Positions 27,757 to 37,147 of a stretch of DNA of 55,588 nt are shown piece by piece. How positions within the stretch are numbered: the stretch's first letter is position 1; the number at the start of each line of letters is the position of its first letter. The notes under the pieces were generated by a model. That model ran no database searches. It had not been told where the DNA came from and worked only from the letters and a program-made list of their open reading frames with translations. Source of the stretch: CAYSNP01 sp964432485 (GTDB lineage Bacteria; Bacillota; Clostridia; Christensenellales; DTU072). The position numbers and the translations under genes are program-made. The DNA lies in contig CAYSNP010000010.1 in assembly GCA_964432485.1 (NCBI GenBank), forward strand, positions 1 to 55,588. The letters run 5' to 3'.

Positions 27757-28512
27757 TTGATATTAGATAAGTTTAAGCTAACTGATAAAGTGGCAATTGT
27801 AACGGGCAGCAATACAGGGTTAGGGCAAGGATTTTGCATAGCTTGCGCCCAAGCGGGCGCAAAAGTGGTAGGCGTATCTCGTACGCCCAGCATTGAAACA
27901 GAAAGTTTGATAGAAAAGGGCAAGTTTTTCAATGTAATAGCTGATTTGCTGGATATGGCTAGCATACATACTATTGTAGCAAGCACCTTAGAACAGTATG
28001 GCAAGATTGATATTCTAATAAACAATGCCGGCATTATCCGCAGAGAGGACAGTATTGACTTTTCTGAAAAAGATTGGGACGAAGTAATGCAGGTGAACCT
28101 TAAAACATTGTTTTTCTTATCCCAAGCTGTTGCTAAAGTAATGATAGGGCAAGGCAAAGGGGGCAAAATAATCAATGTAGCGAGTATGCTTTCTTTTCAA
28201 GGCGGCATTCGAGTACCCAGCTATACCGCCAGCAAAAGCGCAATAAAGGGGATTACTATGACCCTTGCCAATGAGTGGGCAAAATACGGTATTAATGTCA
28301 ATGCCATAGCCCCCGGCTATATGGCAACAAACAATACTAAGAATTTAATGGCAGATACGGTGCGCAGCAAGGAAATACTTGGGCGCATTCCTGCCGGCAG
28401 ATGGGGCACTCCGGAAGATATAATGGGCGCGGGCGTCTTTTTGGCATCAGCGGCAAGTGATTATATCCACGGTTACACCCTGGCAGTAGATGGCGGATGG
28501 TTGGCAAGATAA
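27757..28512 (+). CDS. kduD: 2-dehydro-3-deoxy-D-gluconate 5-dehydrogenase
   Basis: 251-aa short-chain dehydrogenase. The NAD motif is VTGSNTGLGQG (near residue 15), the structural motif is NNAG, and the catalytic set is Ser in VASMLS plus YTASK (about 155-159). The C-terminus VDGGWLAR is typical of KduD. It interconverts 3-deoxy-hexodiulosonate and 2-keto-3-deoxygluconate. The start codon is TTG with TAGGAGGG upstream. The next gene starts within its stop codon, so translation is coupled. No KDG kinase or aldolase gene is in the window, so the pathway is completed elsewhere. Confidence 0.94.
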   Translation: MILDKFKLTDKVAIVTGSNTGLGQGFCIACAQAGAKVVGVSRTPSIETESLIEKGKFFNVIADLLDMASIHTIVASTLEQYGKIDILINNAGIIRREDSIDFSEKDWDEVMQVNLKTLFFLSQAVAKVMIGQGKGGKIINVASMLSFQGGIRVPSYTASKSAIKGITMTLANEWAKYGINVNAIAPGYMATNNTKNLMADTVRSKEILGRIPAGRWGTPEDIMGAGVFLASAASDYIHGYTLAVDGGWLAR

Positions 28513-29288
28513 TGAAAATAGGATTACAATTATATACCGTTAGAAGAGCGGCAAACAATGACCTTTTTTCAACCCTAAAAGCAGCGGCAGAACTTGGGTA
28601 TCTTACCTTTGAGTATTCCTATGCTCCTTTTAGCAAAGAAAATGCGCAAATAATCAATCAAGCGGCGCAGCAGTTTGCTATTAGCTTGTCTGCTATTCAG
28701 GCACGCTTGGTGATTTTAGAGGAAAGGTTCAAAGAAATTACTCAATTCCTGCAGGCAACTTCTTGTCCCGCAGCCAATATTTCGGTGATGCCTCAGGAGT
28801 ATCAAAGAGGAAGCACTTATATGCTTTCCCAAATGCTAAAAAGGATTGATAAGCTGGCGTTGCGTTATGCAGATTACGGGATTGTGCTCAATTATCATCA
28901 TCATGACTTTGAGTTTGTAGGTAAGAAAGGCAGTAGGCAAATAGACTTTATTTTGGACAAGCTGCAAAATGCAAACTTGATAATAGATACCTATTGGGTT
29001 ACCAAAGGCGGCGAATATGTACCCCATTTGCTGGAGAAGGCAAAAGGCAAGGTTTACGGGCTGCATTTAAGAGATTACTGTTTGCGTAAAGGTTTTATCT
29101 TTCCAAGAGTACATGATTGTGCCTTAGGTGATGGAGTCATTGACTTTGCAGAGGTTATAGCTTGCGCAGAAAAAATAGGTGCGGTATACGGAGCGGTAGA
29201 ACAAAAAACTGCCATTCCTTTTAGGGAAATTACAAAAAGTATTGATTATTTAAAGAGTATAGGTTATGCTAGATTATTAGAAGCATAA
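28512..29288 (+). CDS. Sugar phosphate isomerase/epimerase-like TIM-barrel protein
   Basis: 258 aa of the xylose-isomerase-like/AP-endonuclease-2 TIM-barrel family. It begins KIGLQLYTVR and contains metal-ligand regions NYHHHDFEF, IIDTYWV, YGLHLRDY and VEQK. Such proteins isomerise or epimerise sugars or keto-sugars. Here it probably feeds a hexuronate intermediate into, or out of, the kdu route, but the exact reaction is not predictable. The ATG overlaps the kduD stop (TAATG). An in-frame ATG 15 nt earlier lies inside kduD and lacks a binding site. Confidence 0.85.
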   Translation: MKIGLQLYTVRRAANNDLFSTLKAAAELGYLTFEYSYAPFSKENAQIINQAAQQFAISLSAIQARLVILEERFKEITQFLQATSCPAANISVMPQEYQRGSTYMLSQMLKRIDKLALRYADYGIVLNYHHHDFEFVGKKGSRQIDFILDKLQNANLIIDTYWVTKGGEYVPHLLEKAKGKVYGLHLRDYCLRKGFIFPRVHDCALGDGVIDFAEVIACAEKIGAVYGAVEQKTAIPFREITKSIDYLKSIGYARLLEA

Positions 29289-29363
29289 AGCAAGGGCAAG
29301 GTGAGCTATTGCAGGCGAGTACTGCTCTCCTTGCGCTAAAGATAAGCAAGCATAGGAGCTTTA

Positions 29364-30845
29364 ATGAACTTTTTCAAAAAAATATCTCAGAAAATTAAAA
29401 GATTTGCTGAGAATCCTTCCTTTACTCTTAAAGAACAATTAGGCTTTGCCGCAGGCTCTTTCGGTTACTATATGGGTCAAGATATGATAGGTACTTTTAT
29501 TATCATATTTTTAACCGATTATATGGGTATCAAAGCGGCTATGTTGTTGCTGCTGATGACAATAGCCAAGGTTATCAATGCTTTGGCAGACCCGATAGCA
29601 GGCGCATTGATAGATAGGACTAATACCCGTTGGGGCAAATCCCGACCGTATTTATTATTAACTCCTTTTCCGCTGGTTGTTACTTCCATTTTACTGTTTG
29701 TAGTGCCTAATATCTCGTATACTTCCCGACTGATATGGGTCTTTTCTTTTTACATAATCTATTGTCTTGCCGATACTTTTTACGATATGAGCTTGCTGGC
29801 GGTGTCTGCAAGGATGAGCAACAATCCCAATGACCGTAAGAACTTTTACACCTTTGCGGAGTTTGCAGGCACGCTAGGTTCAATGCTGCCGGGCGGCCTT
29901 ATCCCTGTGCTGATTAGCGTGTATTCTCATTTGGAGCAACAATTATATCTTATAGGTGCTATTGTATTTGGGGTTTTGGGTCTGGGGGCTATGATTATAC
30001 CCTTCTTTACTTTAAGAGAAAAGAATCTAGGCGTTATCCTCAAGGATACTCCCGCCAAAATTAACGCTAAAGCAATTATGCTCAACGGTCCGCTGATAAT
30101 TTCTATGATTGCAAGGATTATAGAAGGCATAAGACAAGTTAGCTTTGGAGCGTTGGCTTATTTTTATAGGCAAACACTTGGCGCTTTTTGGCTTTCTACC
30201 GTAATTGGGTTTTTTAGCGCATCCTTTTCTTATGTAAGTATAGCTTTAGTACCGTATTTTGGCAAAAAGCACTGCGCAAGGGATATTATGATTGGCGGAT
30301 ATTTCTTTTCGGGGTTTTTCTATTTACTGCTGCATATAGTGGGCTACTCCAATTTATTTTGGGTGGGTGCGCTAATAGCATTTTCAGGCGCAACTACCGG
30401 GCTGGTGCGCACCACAAGAAATATTTTAATTGCCGACAGCATTGACTATATGGAGTGGCGGACTTGGAAAAAGTTCGGCGAACCTGTGCGCTCAGAGGGC
30501 ATGGTATTTGCTATGAACTCATTTGCAGGGCGAATTAATACCTTGCTAAGAGATTTATGGCTGCCCACAGGACTGATAGCAATAGGGTATATTAGTGCAA
30601 AAACTATGGGCGGCGTAACAATAAATGTAGTGCAGGAGGAAAAGACATTAAACCGCATTTTTTATTTGGTCACCATACCCGGTATTGTGGGCAATTTTGT
30701 ATCAGGCGGTATCTTCTTTTTCGATACCTTTAGAGGCGAAAAGCGTGCGGCTATATTAGCAGAATTGGCACAAATGAGAGCAGAGCAAGCGCAGGAAAGC
30801 CTGGCAGAGCAGGCGGAGCAGCCAATAGAAGGAGCAAAAGTATGA
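29364..30845 (+). CDS. GPH-family sugar:cation symporter
   Basis: 493 aa, twelve membrane segments, of the glycoside-pentoside-hexuronide:cation symporter family (MelB/LacS-like). Seen motifs include AGSFGYYMGQDMIGTF near the start, the loop ADPIAGALIDRTNTRWGKSRPYLL after helix 2, and YMEWRTWKKFGEPVRSEGMVF in the second half. Its place after kduI-kduD and an isomerase makes uronate oligosaccharides or hexuronides the likely cargo. AGGAGC precedes the ATG. The next gene overlaps it by 4 bp (ATGA), which shows translational coupling. It is paralogous to the transporter at 43114. Confidence 0.92.
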   Translation: MNFFKKISQKIKRFAENPSFTLKEQLGFAAGSFGYYMGQDMIGTFIIIFLTDYMGIKAAMLLLLMTIAKVINALADPIAGALIDRTNTRWGKSRPYLLLTPFPLVVTSILLFVVPNISYTSRLIWVFSFYIIYCLADTFYDMSLLAVSARMSNNPNDRKNFYTFAEFAGTLGSMLPGGLIPVLISVYSHLEQQLYLIGAIVFGVLGLGAMIIPFFTLREKNLGVILKDTPAKINAKAIMLNGPLIISMIARIIEGIRQVSFGALAYFYRQTLGAFWLSTVIGFFSASFSYVSIALVPYFGKKHCARDIMIGGYFFSGFFYLLLHIVGYSNLFWVGALIAFSGATTGLVRTTRNILIADSIDYMEWRTWKKFGEPVRSEGMVFAMNSFAGRINTLLRDLWLPTGLIAIGYISAKTMGGVTINVVQEEKTLNRIFYLVTIPGIVGNFVSGGIFFFDTFRGEKRAAILAELAQMRAEQAQESLAEQAEQPIEGAKV

Positions 30846-31621
30846 AACGCAGAAAGAATATAGCTTTAGTGCTGATTATTATGATTTTATCCTTGCTGAC
30901 CTTATCTGCTTGTATGGGTGAAAATTCCACAGTCAACATTTCTGTATACAGCACCAATGATGCGCTTAGTCTTTTTCTTACAGGCACAGTTAAGGGATAT
31001 ATAGGCAAGACCAGCAATTATCTTTATCTTTCTTCAGGCATAAAAGATACTTATGAAAAACTGCAAAAATCAGACTTGCGCAAAGCTGTCAGCATAGCAT
31101 ATATTTTGGGAGACGAACTGGATTACATTGTAAAAGAGTCAAGTTTTGCCCTTGCGGTAGTGTTTATTGACTGTTATCAGGACGGGCAGGTCAAAGGGCT
31201 ATGGGTAGCGCGGCAAGATTGGATGCAAGCCAGCCCGAATTCTTTTGTCGCTTTTATAGAAGGATTGGCAAAATCTGCCGATTTTAGAGCAAAGCATTAT
31301 ACCAAAAGCATAGACGAAGCGCAAGCCGAGCTTAAAGGCGAGTACCAAATTAAGGATTATAATGATGTAGGCTATTATTTGGCTTCTTATGCCAAAGACA
31401 ATAAGGAGCAAATACAAGAGAGTCCTTTTGAAAGCAAAACTGCGGAGCAAACCTTGTCATTTTTTGAGGGTTTTGCTCAAGAGGAGGGACAAGGCTATGA
31501 GGTATGCCTTGCTCTTTATACTGCAGCCGCAGAAAAGGTAGAGGGGGCAAAAAGGGGCTTTTCAGAGGTCTTTAAGCTGGATACAATGCTGCAGAGCACT
31601 CATTTGCTTGTAAGCTCTTAA
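30842..31621 (+). CDS. Lipoprotein of the kdu cluster, unknown function
   Basis: 259 aa with a typical lipoprotein signal (IALVLIIMILSLLTLSAC; the Cys follows LSA). The mature part is soluble and mixed alpha/beta. The fragment LWVARQDWMQASPNSFVAFI recalls the helical hinge of NMT1/THI5-like substrate-binding proteins, but the similarity is weak and no ABC permease or ATPase is near. It overlaps the GPH symporter by 4 bp, so it is made together with it and is probably an extracytoplasmic partner of uronate uptake. That link is inference. Confidence 0.7.
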   Translation: MKRRKNIALVLIIMILSLLTLSACMGENSTVNISVYSTNDALSLFLTGTVKGYIGKTSNYLYLSSGIKDTYEKLQKSDLRKAVSIAYILGDELDYIVKESSFALAVVFIDCYQDGQVKGLWVARQDWMQASPNSFVAFIEGLAKSADFRAKHYTKSIDEAQAELKGEYQIKDYNDVGYYLASYAKDNKEQIQESPFESKTAEQTLSFFEGFAQEEGQGYEVCLALYTAAAEKVEGAKRGFSEVFKLDTMLQSTHLLVSS

Positions 31622-31660
31622 TAATTTAAGATTGTAAAATAAAAAAGGAGGTGCTCACCA

Positions 31661-32896
31661 TTGAGCCGCAACCTTAGTAAAAAAAATAAAGTGATATTAT
31701 TAACGACCCTAGCTCTATTGCTAGCTACCATTGGAGGGCTAATATTAATGTTTTTGCCTATAAATATCAAGTTTGATGCAACTTTAATCACTCCGCTTAA
31801 TAACAATGTAGTTATTTTGCAAGGGCAGGAGTACACTACCCTTGCCAAGACAGACCAAGAGGGCAATCCCACCGACCAACCTTTTAAGATAGTGGCTTTT
31901 ACAGATTTGCATTTGGACACTTACAGAAAAAAGGGCAAGTTTACTATGGAGCTGCTTATAGAAAATATCAAAGCAGAACAGCCTGATTTAGTAGTGCTGG
32001 TAGGCGATAATATTACTTCTTCTTATAATAGGGGCAGAGTGCGCCAATTATGTGAGGTAATGGAAGAGCTTAATGTGTATTGGGCGCCGGTACTGGGCAA
32101 TCACGAAGGGGATAACTGGCAAAGCGTATCCCGCCAAAATATGGGTGATACCTTTTCATCTTATCCGCATTGCCTTTTTCAATCTGATGCCAAGGAGTTA
32201 AATGACGGCAGCAGCGTATGGGGGATTGGCAATTACGCAATAAATATTGCGGACAGCAGCGGCGTTAGGCAAACTTTATATTTTTTAGACGGCGGTGCTT
32301 TTGCAAGCAAAGAAAGCATTAAGCAGTTGGGATTAAAGAAAAAATCTTATGACCATCTAAAGCCCAGCCAAATAGAATGGTATCGCCAAACAGTAGAAAG
32401 AGTAAGCACCTTAGCGGAAAAAACTGTGCCCAGTATGCTTTATGTACATATACCGCTGGCCGAGTTCGATATTGCTCTTTCTGAGCTACCCAAAGCAAGC
32501 AATGGCAACTTTATCTATAATCAACCGTCAGCACAAGGGACGCTTATAGAGTTTGGCAATGCTTTGGAAGAGCCTTGCTGTCCCCGCCTTAAAAATGGCG
32601 ACCCTTATTCTTGCGGGCTGTTTGATGCAATTTTGGAGTGCAATTCTACAAAGGCAGTGGTGTCCGGACATGACCATATCAACAATTTTAGGATAAAATA
32701 TCAAGGCGTATATTTGATATATAATCAAGTTAGCGGATACAGCTCTTATAATGTGGCAACTAAAGGCATATCCAATGACTTGCTGCAAGGTTGCTCTATA
32801 TATTATATAGATGAGCAAGGCGGCTTGTCCTTTGATACTGCAGTAAATGCCGAACGCTACCCCAATTTGCAACAAGAAATCTTAAAATTATATTAA
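31661..32896 (+). CDS. Membrane-anchored metallophosphoesterase
   Basis: 411 aa. Starts at TTG with AAAGGAGGTG 6-8 nt upstream. One N-terminal membrane helix (about 12-32) anchors a calcineurin-like domain with all metal motifs: FTDLHLD (near 80), VGDN, GNHEG (near 147), HIPLAEF (near 263) and GHDHINNF (near 337). A C-terminal beta tail follows. It lies 39 bp after the lipoprotein gene. The presence of phosphoesterases in a uronate locus suggests removal of phosphate or phosphodiesters from a decorated glycan, or from an envelope polymer; the substrate is unknown. Confidence 0.85.
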   Translation: MSRNLSKKNKVILLTTLALLLATIGGLILMFLPINIKFDATLITPLNNNVVILQGQEYTTLAKTDQEGNPTDQPFKIVAFTDLHLDTYRKKGKFTMELLIENIKAEQPDLVVLVGDNITSSYNRGRVRQLCEVMEELNVYWAPVLGNHEGDNWQSVSRQNMGDTFSSYPHCLFQSDAKELNDGSSVWGIGNYAINIADSSGVRQTLYFLDGGAFASKESIKQLGLKKKSYDHLKPSQIEWYRQTVERVSTLAEKTVPSMLYVHIPLAEFDIALSELPKASNGNFIYNQPSAQGTLIEFGNALEEPCCPRLKNGDPYSCGLFDAILECNSTKAVVSGHDHINNFRIKYQGVYLIYNQVSGYSSYNVATKGISNDLLQGCSIYYIDEQGGLSFDTAVNAERYPNLQQEILKLY

Positions 32897-32926
32897 AAAA
32901 GCAGGCGCGGCTTAAAGCGCTTAATC

Positions 32927-32955
32927 TTGACTAAAGTTTCGTTTTAAGTTATAAT
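32927..32955 (+). promoter_or_regulatory. Promoter of the second metallophosphoesterase
   Basis: TTGACT (32927-32932), 17-nt spacer, TATAAT (32950-32955), 19 nt before the start codon. Confidence 0.75.
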
Positions 32956-32974
32956 TTTATCGGGAAGGTGTGAT

Positions 32975-34153
32975 ATGAAGATTCTTAAAATAGTTTTAGC
33001 AATTTTACTTGTAGCATTACTTTCAGCAGGGATATGGGTAGGCGGCAATGCCAACACTCAAGAGTATACTATTACCTTATATCGCCCTGAGGGGGAGCAT
33101 GCCTATTTAGTTAAGACTTACGCTAACGGAGCGCCTTGCAATGATCCTTTTAAGATACTTACTTTTACAGACCCTCATTTCAAGGGCGCTATGGAGCAGA
33201 CTTCTTGCGCTGCCTCGCTTACTTTAATAGAGAACACTATAATACAGGAGCAGCCTGACTTGATTGTAATATGCGGGGATATAGTGCTGGGTTTGAGAGC
33301 AGAGCAAGGGGCGGCAATGCTGGGCAGATTGTTCGAAAAGCACAATCAATATTGGGGTTTTGTGCTGGGCAACCATGACGGAGAACATCCGGAAGGGCCT
33401 ACCCGGACAGAGCTGGTAGAGATTTATTGTTCTTTTGAACATTGTATTAACACTTCTGAGCCCGATATTTGGGGAGACGGCAATTGCATAGTCAATATTA
33501 AGGATAGCAATAACCATATTATTCAAAGCCTAATTTTTATTGATTCCGGCGATTATCTAAAGGAGGATATTTGCTCACTATACGGTTTTAAATATAAAGA
33601 TGGATACGACTTTATCAAATATGATCAAATCGAATGGTATAAAGCGCAAATGTATGCAATAGCGGAAAAAGCCGGCAAGATGCCGCCTTCCGTGATGTTT
33701 ATGCATATACCTCTTGTAGAGTATGGTGTAGCTTACAGCCAAGCCTTACAAGAGAAAAAAATAATATATGGCATGTTAAGAGAAAGTATTTGCTTCTCTC
33801 CATACAATACAGGTATGTTTAACGCCATCCAATATGTAGGCAGTACCCAGGCAGTAGTATGCGGCCATGACCATATCAATGATTTTTGTGTAGATTATAG
33901 AGGCGTAAAGCTAATTTATTCGCAAGGTTCTTCTTTTGGCTCTTATTATATGCGGAGACATTTACTTTATTTTGGATTTTATTTTGCGGATAAGACAAAT
34001 GATAGATTTAGCGACGGGCATACTCAGCTGCTAATAGACAAGAAAGGCGCTCTTACCGTCACTCCGCTGCTGAATCAAGATAACCCCTCACTATTTGAAG
34101 GACTGTCGCAGGAACAAATGGAAGAGCTGAATATAGCGCAAACTTTACCTTAA
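32975..34153 (+). CDS. Secreted or anchored metallophosphoesterase, paralog of the upstream gene
   Basis: 392 aa. GAAGGTGTGAT precedes the ATG. The N-terminal hydrophobic segment is IVLAILLVALLSAGIWVGG. Metal motifs are FTDPHFKG, CGDIVLG, GNHDGEHP, HIPLVEY and GHDHINDF, in the order and spacing of the upstream paralog, so the pair arose by duplication. The two differ considerably outside the motifs. The second gene has its own strong promoter, so it can be expressed apart from the kdu operon. It is convergent with trkH, with 3 bp between the stops. Confidence 0.85.
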   Translation: MKILKIVLAILLVALLSAGIWVGGNANTQEYTITLYRPEGEHAYLVKTYANGAPCNDPFKILTFTDPHFKGAMEQTSCAASLTLIENTIIQEQPDLIVICGDIVLGLRAEQGAAMLGRLFEKHNQYWGFVLGNHDGEHPEGPTRTELVEIYCSFEHCINTSEPDIWGDGNCIVNIKDSNNHIIQSLIFIDSGDYLKEDICSLYGFKYKDGYDFIKYDQIEWYKAQMYAIAEKAGKMPPSVMFMHIPLVEYGVAYSQALQEKKIIYGMLRESICFSPYNTGMFNAIQYVGSTQAVVCGHDHINDFCVDYRGVKLIYSQGSSFGSYYMRRHLLYFGFYFADKTNDRFSDGHTQLLIDKKGALTVTPLLNQDNPSLFEGLSQEQMEELNIAQTLP

Positions 34154-34156
34154 TTT

Positions 34157-35617
34157 TTATTTATTAATCCATAGTTTAGGATAAAAAAGCAGTAACATAG
34201 GCAGGATTTCTAACCTGCCTATCAGCATATCCAAAGAAAGAATTATTTTAGCAAAATAACTTAATGCCGCATAATTGCCCATTGGACCGACTTTAGCCAG
34301 CCCCGGTCCTATATTATTTAGACATGAGGCAACAGCGGTAAAACTTGTTACAAAAGCGGCTGCTGTACCCTCCATTTTTATGCTTACCAGCAGCACAGAT
34401 ATAAAAAAGATAATCATATATATGCCAAAGTAGCGCAGTACCGAATGGTGGATAGCGGTATCTAAAGGTTTACCTTCAAATTTAATTGCAGATACTCTCC
34501 TGGGTGACAGCGTCTTTTTTATTTCTCTTAGCCCTGACTTAACTAAGATAATTACTCTGGATATTTTTAGCCCTCCGCCGGTAGAGCCTGCACATGCACC
34601 TATAAACATTAGCAGCAGCAAAACCATTTGCGCAATAAGCGGCCAGCGTGCAAAGTCTGCAGTAGTGTATCCGGTAGTAGATATTATAGAGGCAACTTGA
34701 AATAGGGAATGCCTTGCCGCAAGCCCAAAGTTAGCATATACCGCATTTAAGGTAAGGCTGGCTGAAATAATGATAATTGATACCGCAATAATTGATAAAA
34801 ATACTCTTAGCTCTTCACTTTTTAGCACTTGTTTGATATTGCCTATAAGCAGCAAAAAATATATATTAAAGTTTATAGAAAAGATAATCATAAAGATACT
34901 TATAACTATTTCGATATAAGCACTATTATAAAATCCTATGCTGGAGTTCTTACTGGAGAATCCCCCTGTTCCCGCTGTACCAAAGGCATGTATAAGGCTG
35001 TCAAACAACGACATTTTTCCAGCAAGGAGCAGCAGGACTTCAAGCAATGTAAGCGCAATATAAATACCGTAAAGGATACGTGCTGTAAACTTTAGCTTGG
35101 ATACCAGCTTGCCTGCTTGCGGACCCGGGCTTTCCGCCCTAAAAAGCTGTACAATATTAGCTTCCGCTTTAGGCATAATGGCAATAATAAACACAAATAC
35201 CCCCATACCCCCCAGCCAATGGGTAAGACTGCGCCAAAAGAGCAGACTTTTTGGCATTGCTTCCACATTGCCAATTATAGATGCGCCCGTAGTGGTAAAG
35301 CCGGAAACCGTTTCAAAAAAGCTATCAATAAAGTTGGGGATATATCCGCTGATAAAAAAGGGCAAACTGCCAAAAAGGGATATCATTATCCAAGATAAAG
35401 CAACAAGGCTAAAGCCGCCTTTTGCGCTAAGGGCAAGAACCTCAGGCTTCTTTAGAGTAAAAGCTATCCCCAAAGCAAGCAATATTGCTATTGTGAGTGC
35501 AAAAGCAAGCAGGGTATCTTCCTTATAGCCTGCTCCAATAAATAGCGGAATCAGTAAAAACGCAGCTTCAATAAGGGCAATTTGCCCAAGTATATAGCGA
35601 GATAACTTATAATTCAT
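34157..35617 (-). CDS. trkH: Trk/Ktr-type potassium uptake membrane protein
   Basis: 486-aa integral membrane protein of the TrkH/KtrB family. The four pore-loop regions carry the selectivity glycines, seen at SGFTTTGAS, FGTAGTGGFSS, ISTTGYTTADF and ASCLNNIGPGLAKVGPMGNY. It conducts potassium in partnership with the cytoplasmic TrkA ring. Its start overlaps the trkA stop by 4 bp (ATGA), so the two are translationally coupled. The C-terminus ends in RLEILPMLLLFYPKLW. Confidence 0.95.
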   Translation of the reverse strand: MNYKLSRYILGQIALIEAAFLLIPLFIGAGYKEDTLLAFALTIAILLALGIAFTLKKPEVLALSAKGGFSLVALSWIMISLFGSLPFFISGYIPNFIDSFFETVSGFTTTGASIIGNVEAMPKSLLFWRSLTHWLGGMGVFVFIIAIMPKAEANIVQLFRAESPGPQAGKLVSKLKFTARILYGIYIALTLLEVLLLLAGKMSLFDSLIHAFGTAGTGGFSSKNSSIGFYNSAYIEIVISIFMIIFSINFNIYFLLLIGNIKQVLKSEELRVFLSIIAVSIIIISASLTLNAVYANFGLAARHSLFQVASIISTTGYTTADFARWPLIAQMVLLLLMFIGACAGSTGGGLKISRVIILVKSGLREIKKTLSPRRVSAIKFEGKPLDTAIHHSVLRYFGIYMIIFFISVLLVSIKMEGTAAAFVTSFTAVASCLNNIGPGLAKVGPMGNYAALSYFAKIILSLDMLIGRLEILPMLLLFYPKLWINK

Positions 35618-36963
35618 TTAAGAATATCATTAAGGTCTTTAAGGTAACCTTGCGTAGTGACAACTATGACCTTATCTCCCTTTTCAATAGTTTGACCGCC
35701 ATGCGGCGTGATAAACTCAGAGCCCCTTAATATATTTGCAATCAAAAGGTTTTCCTTTAGCTTCAACTCTTTCAAAGGCTTAGAGATACCCTCAAACTTT
35801 TCGGTAACAATAAACTCCAGCGCCTCCGCCTTATCGTTGACAATTTTGTATAGGTTAAGCACAGCGCTGCCTTTGCTGTTTTGTTTTGCTCTGACATATC
35901 TGATTATTTGGTTGGCTGTAATTAGTCGGGGCGAAATAATGCTGTCCACTCCGCTTGCCCTTAACATCGAATAATAGGATAGCTTATTTACCTTGGTAAT
36001 AATAGTTTGCGCTCCTGCATTTTTTGCAAATATAGATATCATTATATTTTTTTCGTCAGAGCCGGTAAGGATAACAATGGCATCTGCGCTTTTTAGCCCT
36101 TCCTCTATTAAAACTTGCTGGTCAGAGCCATCGCCGGCAATAACTTCCACCTTATCCAATTGTGTGATTAAATCAAGGCATTTTGCCTCATCTTTTTCCA
36201 CAATTTTTACTTTTGCGCCAATTTTTTCCAGTTCTTTGGTAAGATAAAAAGAAATTCTGCCTCCGCCGATAATCATTACATTTTTAAGCGGATTCTTTCT
36301 AAAACCCGCCTTCCTTAAAATATTGCATATATCTTGCGAAGAAGCTGTAATATAGATTTGGTCATCCTCTCGCAAAATGGTGTTGCCTTTGGGGATAATT
36401 ACATCCTCCCCCCTTTGTAAGGCGCAAATCAGCAAATTTATATTAAACTTTTCTACAAATTGAGAAACTGAAAGATTGACTGCGGGATTGCCTTGTGTAA
36501 GTTTTAATTCCACAAGGTCAACTTTACCCTCTGCAAAAGACTCTATCATAATTGCGCCGGGGGAGCGCAACACTCTAAAGATTTCCATAGCGCCCTCATA
36601 CTCGGGGTTGACCATTAGGTTAAGTCCTAACTCTCTGCTCATAAAAAGCTTAAAGTATTCCGGATTCCTTACCCTGGCTATGGTATCGGTAACGCCCAGC
36701 TTTTTGGCAACCATACAAGATAAGATATTAAGTTCGTCAGAAGATGTGCAAGCTATCAGCAAATCCGCAGTATCAATCTTAGCTTCCTTTTGAATATCCG
36801 AACTTGCACCATTGCCCACCACACCCATTACATCGTAGTCATTTACTGCTTTTTCAATAACCGATTTGCTTTTGTCTACAATCACAATATTATGGTCTTC
36901 TTTAGATAGCTGCTCTGTAAGGGTAATCCCAACTTTGCCTATCCCAATTATAACAATATTCAT
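35614..36963 (-). CDS. trkA: Potassium uptake regulatory protein TrkA
   Basis: 449 aa with two tandem RCK units. The first NAD-binding fold starts MNIVIIGIGKVG; the second starts VMIIGGGRISFYLTKELEK (near residue 229), whose glycine motif is less regular. Each is followed by a TrkA-C domain. This is the full two-unit TrkA architecture. It gates TrkH in response to nucleotides. It is the first gene of a two-gene operon. Confidence 0.95.
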   Translation of the reverse strand: MNIVIIGIGKVGITLTEQLSKEDHNIVIVDKSKSVIEKAVNDYDVMGVVGNGASSDIQKEAKIDTADLLIACTSSDELNILSCMVAKKLGVTDTIARVRNPEYFKLFMSRELGLNLMVNPEYEGAMEIFRVLRSPGAIMIESFAEGKVDLVELKLTQGNPAVNLSVSQFVEKFNINLLICALQRGEDVIIPKGNTILREDDQIYITASSQDICNILRKAGFRKNPLKNVMIIGGGRISFYLTKELEKIGAKVKIVEKDEAKCLDLITQLDKVEVIAGDGSDQQVLIEEGLKSADAIVILTGSDEKNIMISIFAKNAGAQTIITKVNKLSYYSMLRASGVDSIISPRLITANQIIRYVRAKQNSKGSAVLNLYKIVNDKAEALEFIVTEKFEGISKPLKELKLKENLLIANILRGSEFITPHGGQTIEKGDKVIVVTTQGYLKDLNDILK

Positions 36964-37147
36964 CTTTCACCTAATGATAATAGTATATCATTAATGCTTT
37001 TTTATTTTTATTTCTATATTATAGACCTTTTTTGGGATAAGTCAAATAGGTATATCTTGTTTGTAAAAAAAATCGGCTTGCTTGCAAAAGTTAACAAATA
37101 TATTGTAAATTGCTTTACCGTAAACAAGGCAAAAAGACTTAAACACT

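Noticed and set aside
29290..29340. Terminator between the sugar isomerase and GPH symporter
   Set aside because: GCAAGG and CCTTGC can pair across a long loop, but no T run follows, and the genes look like one operon.
35097..35528. 143-codon frame antisense to trkH
   Set aside because: Composition is that of an antisense shadow of a hydrophobic gene; trkH is certain.
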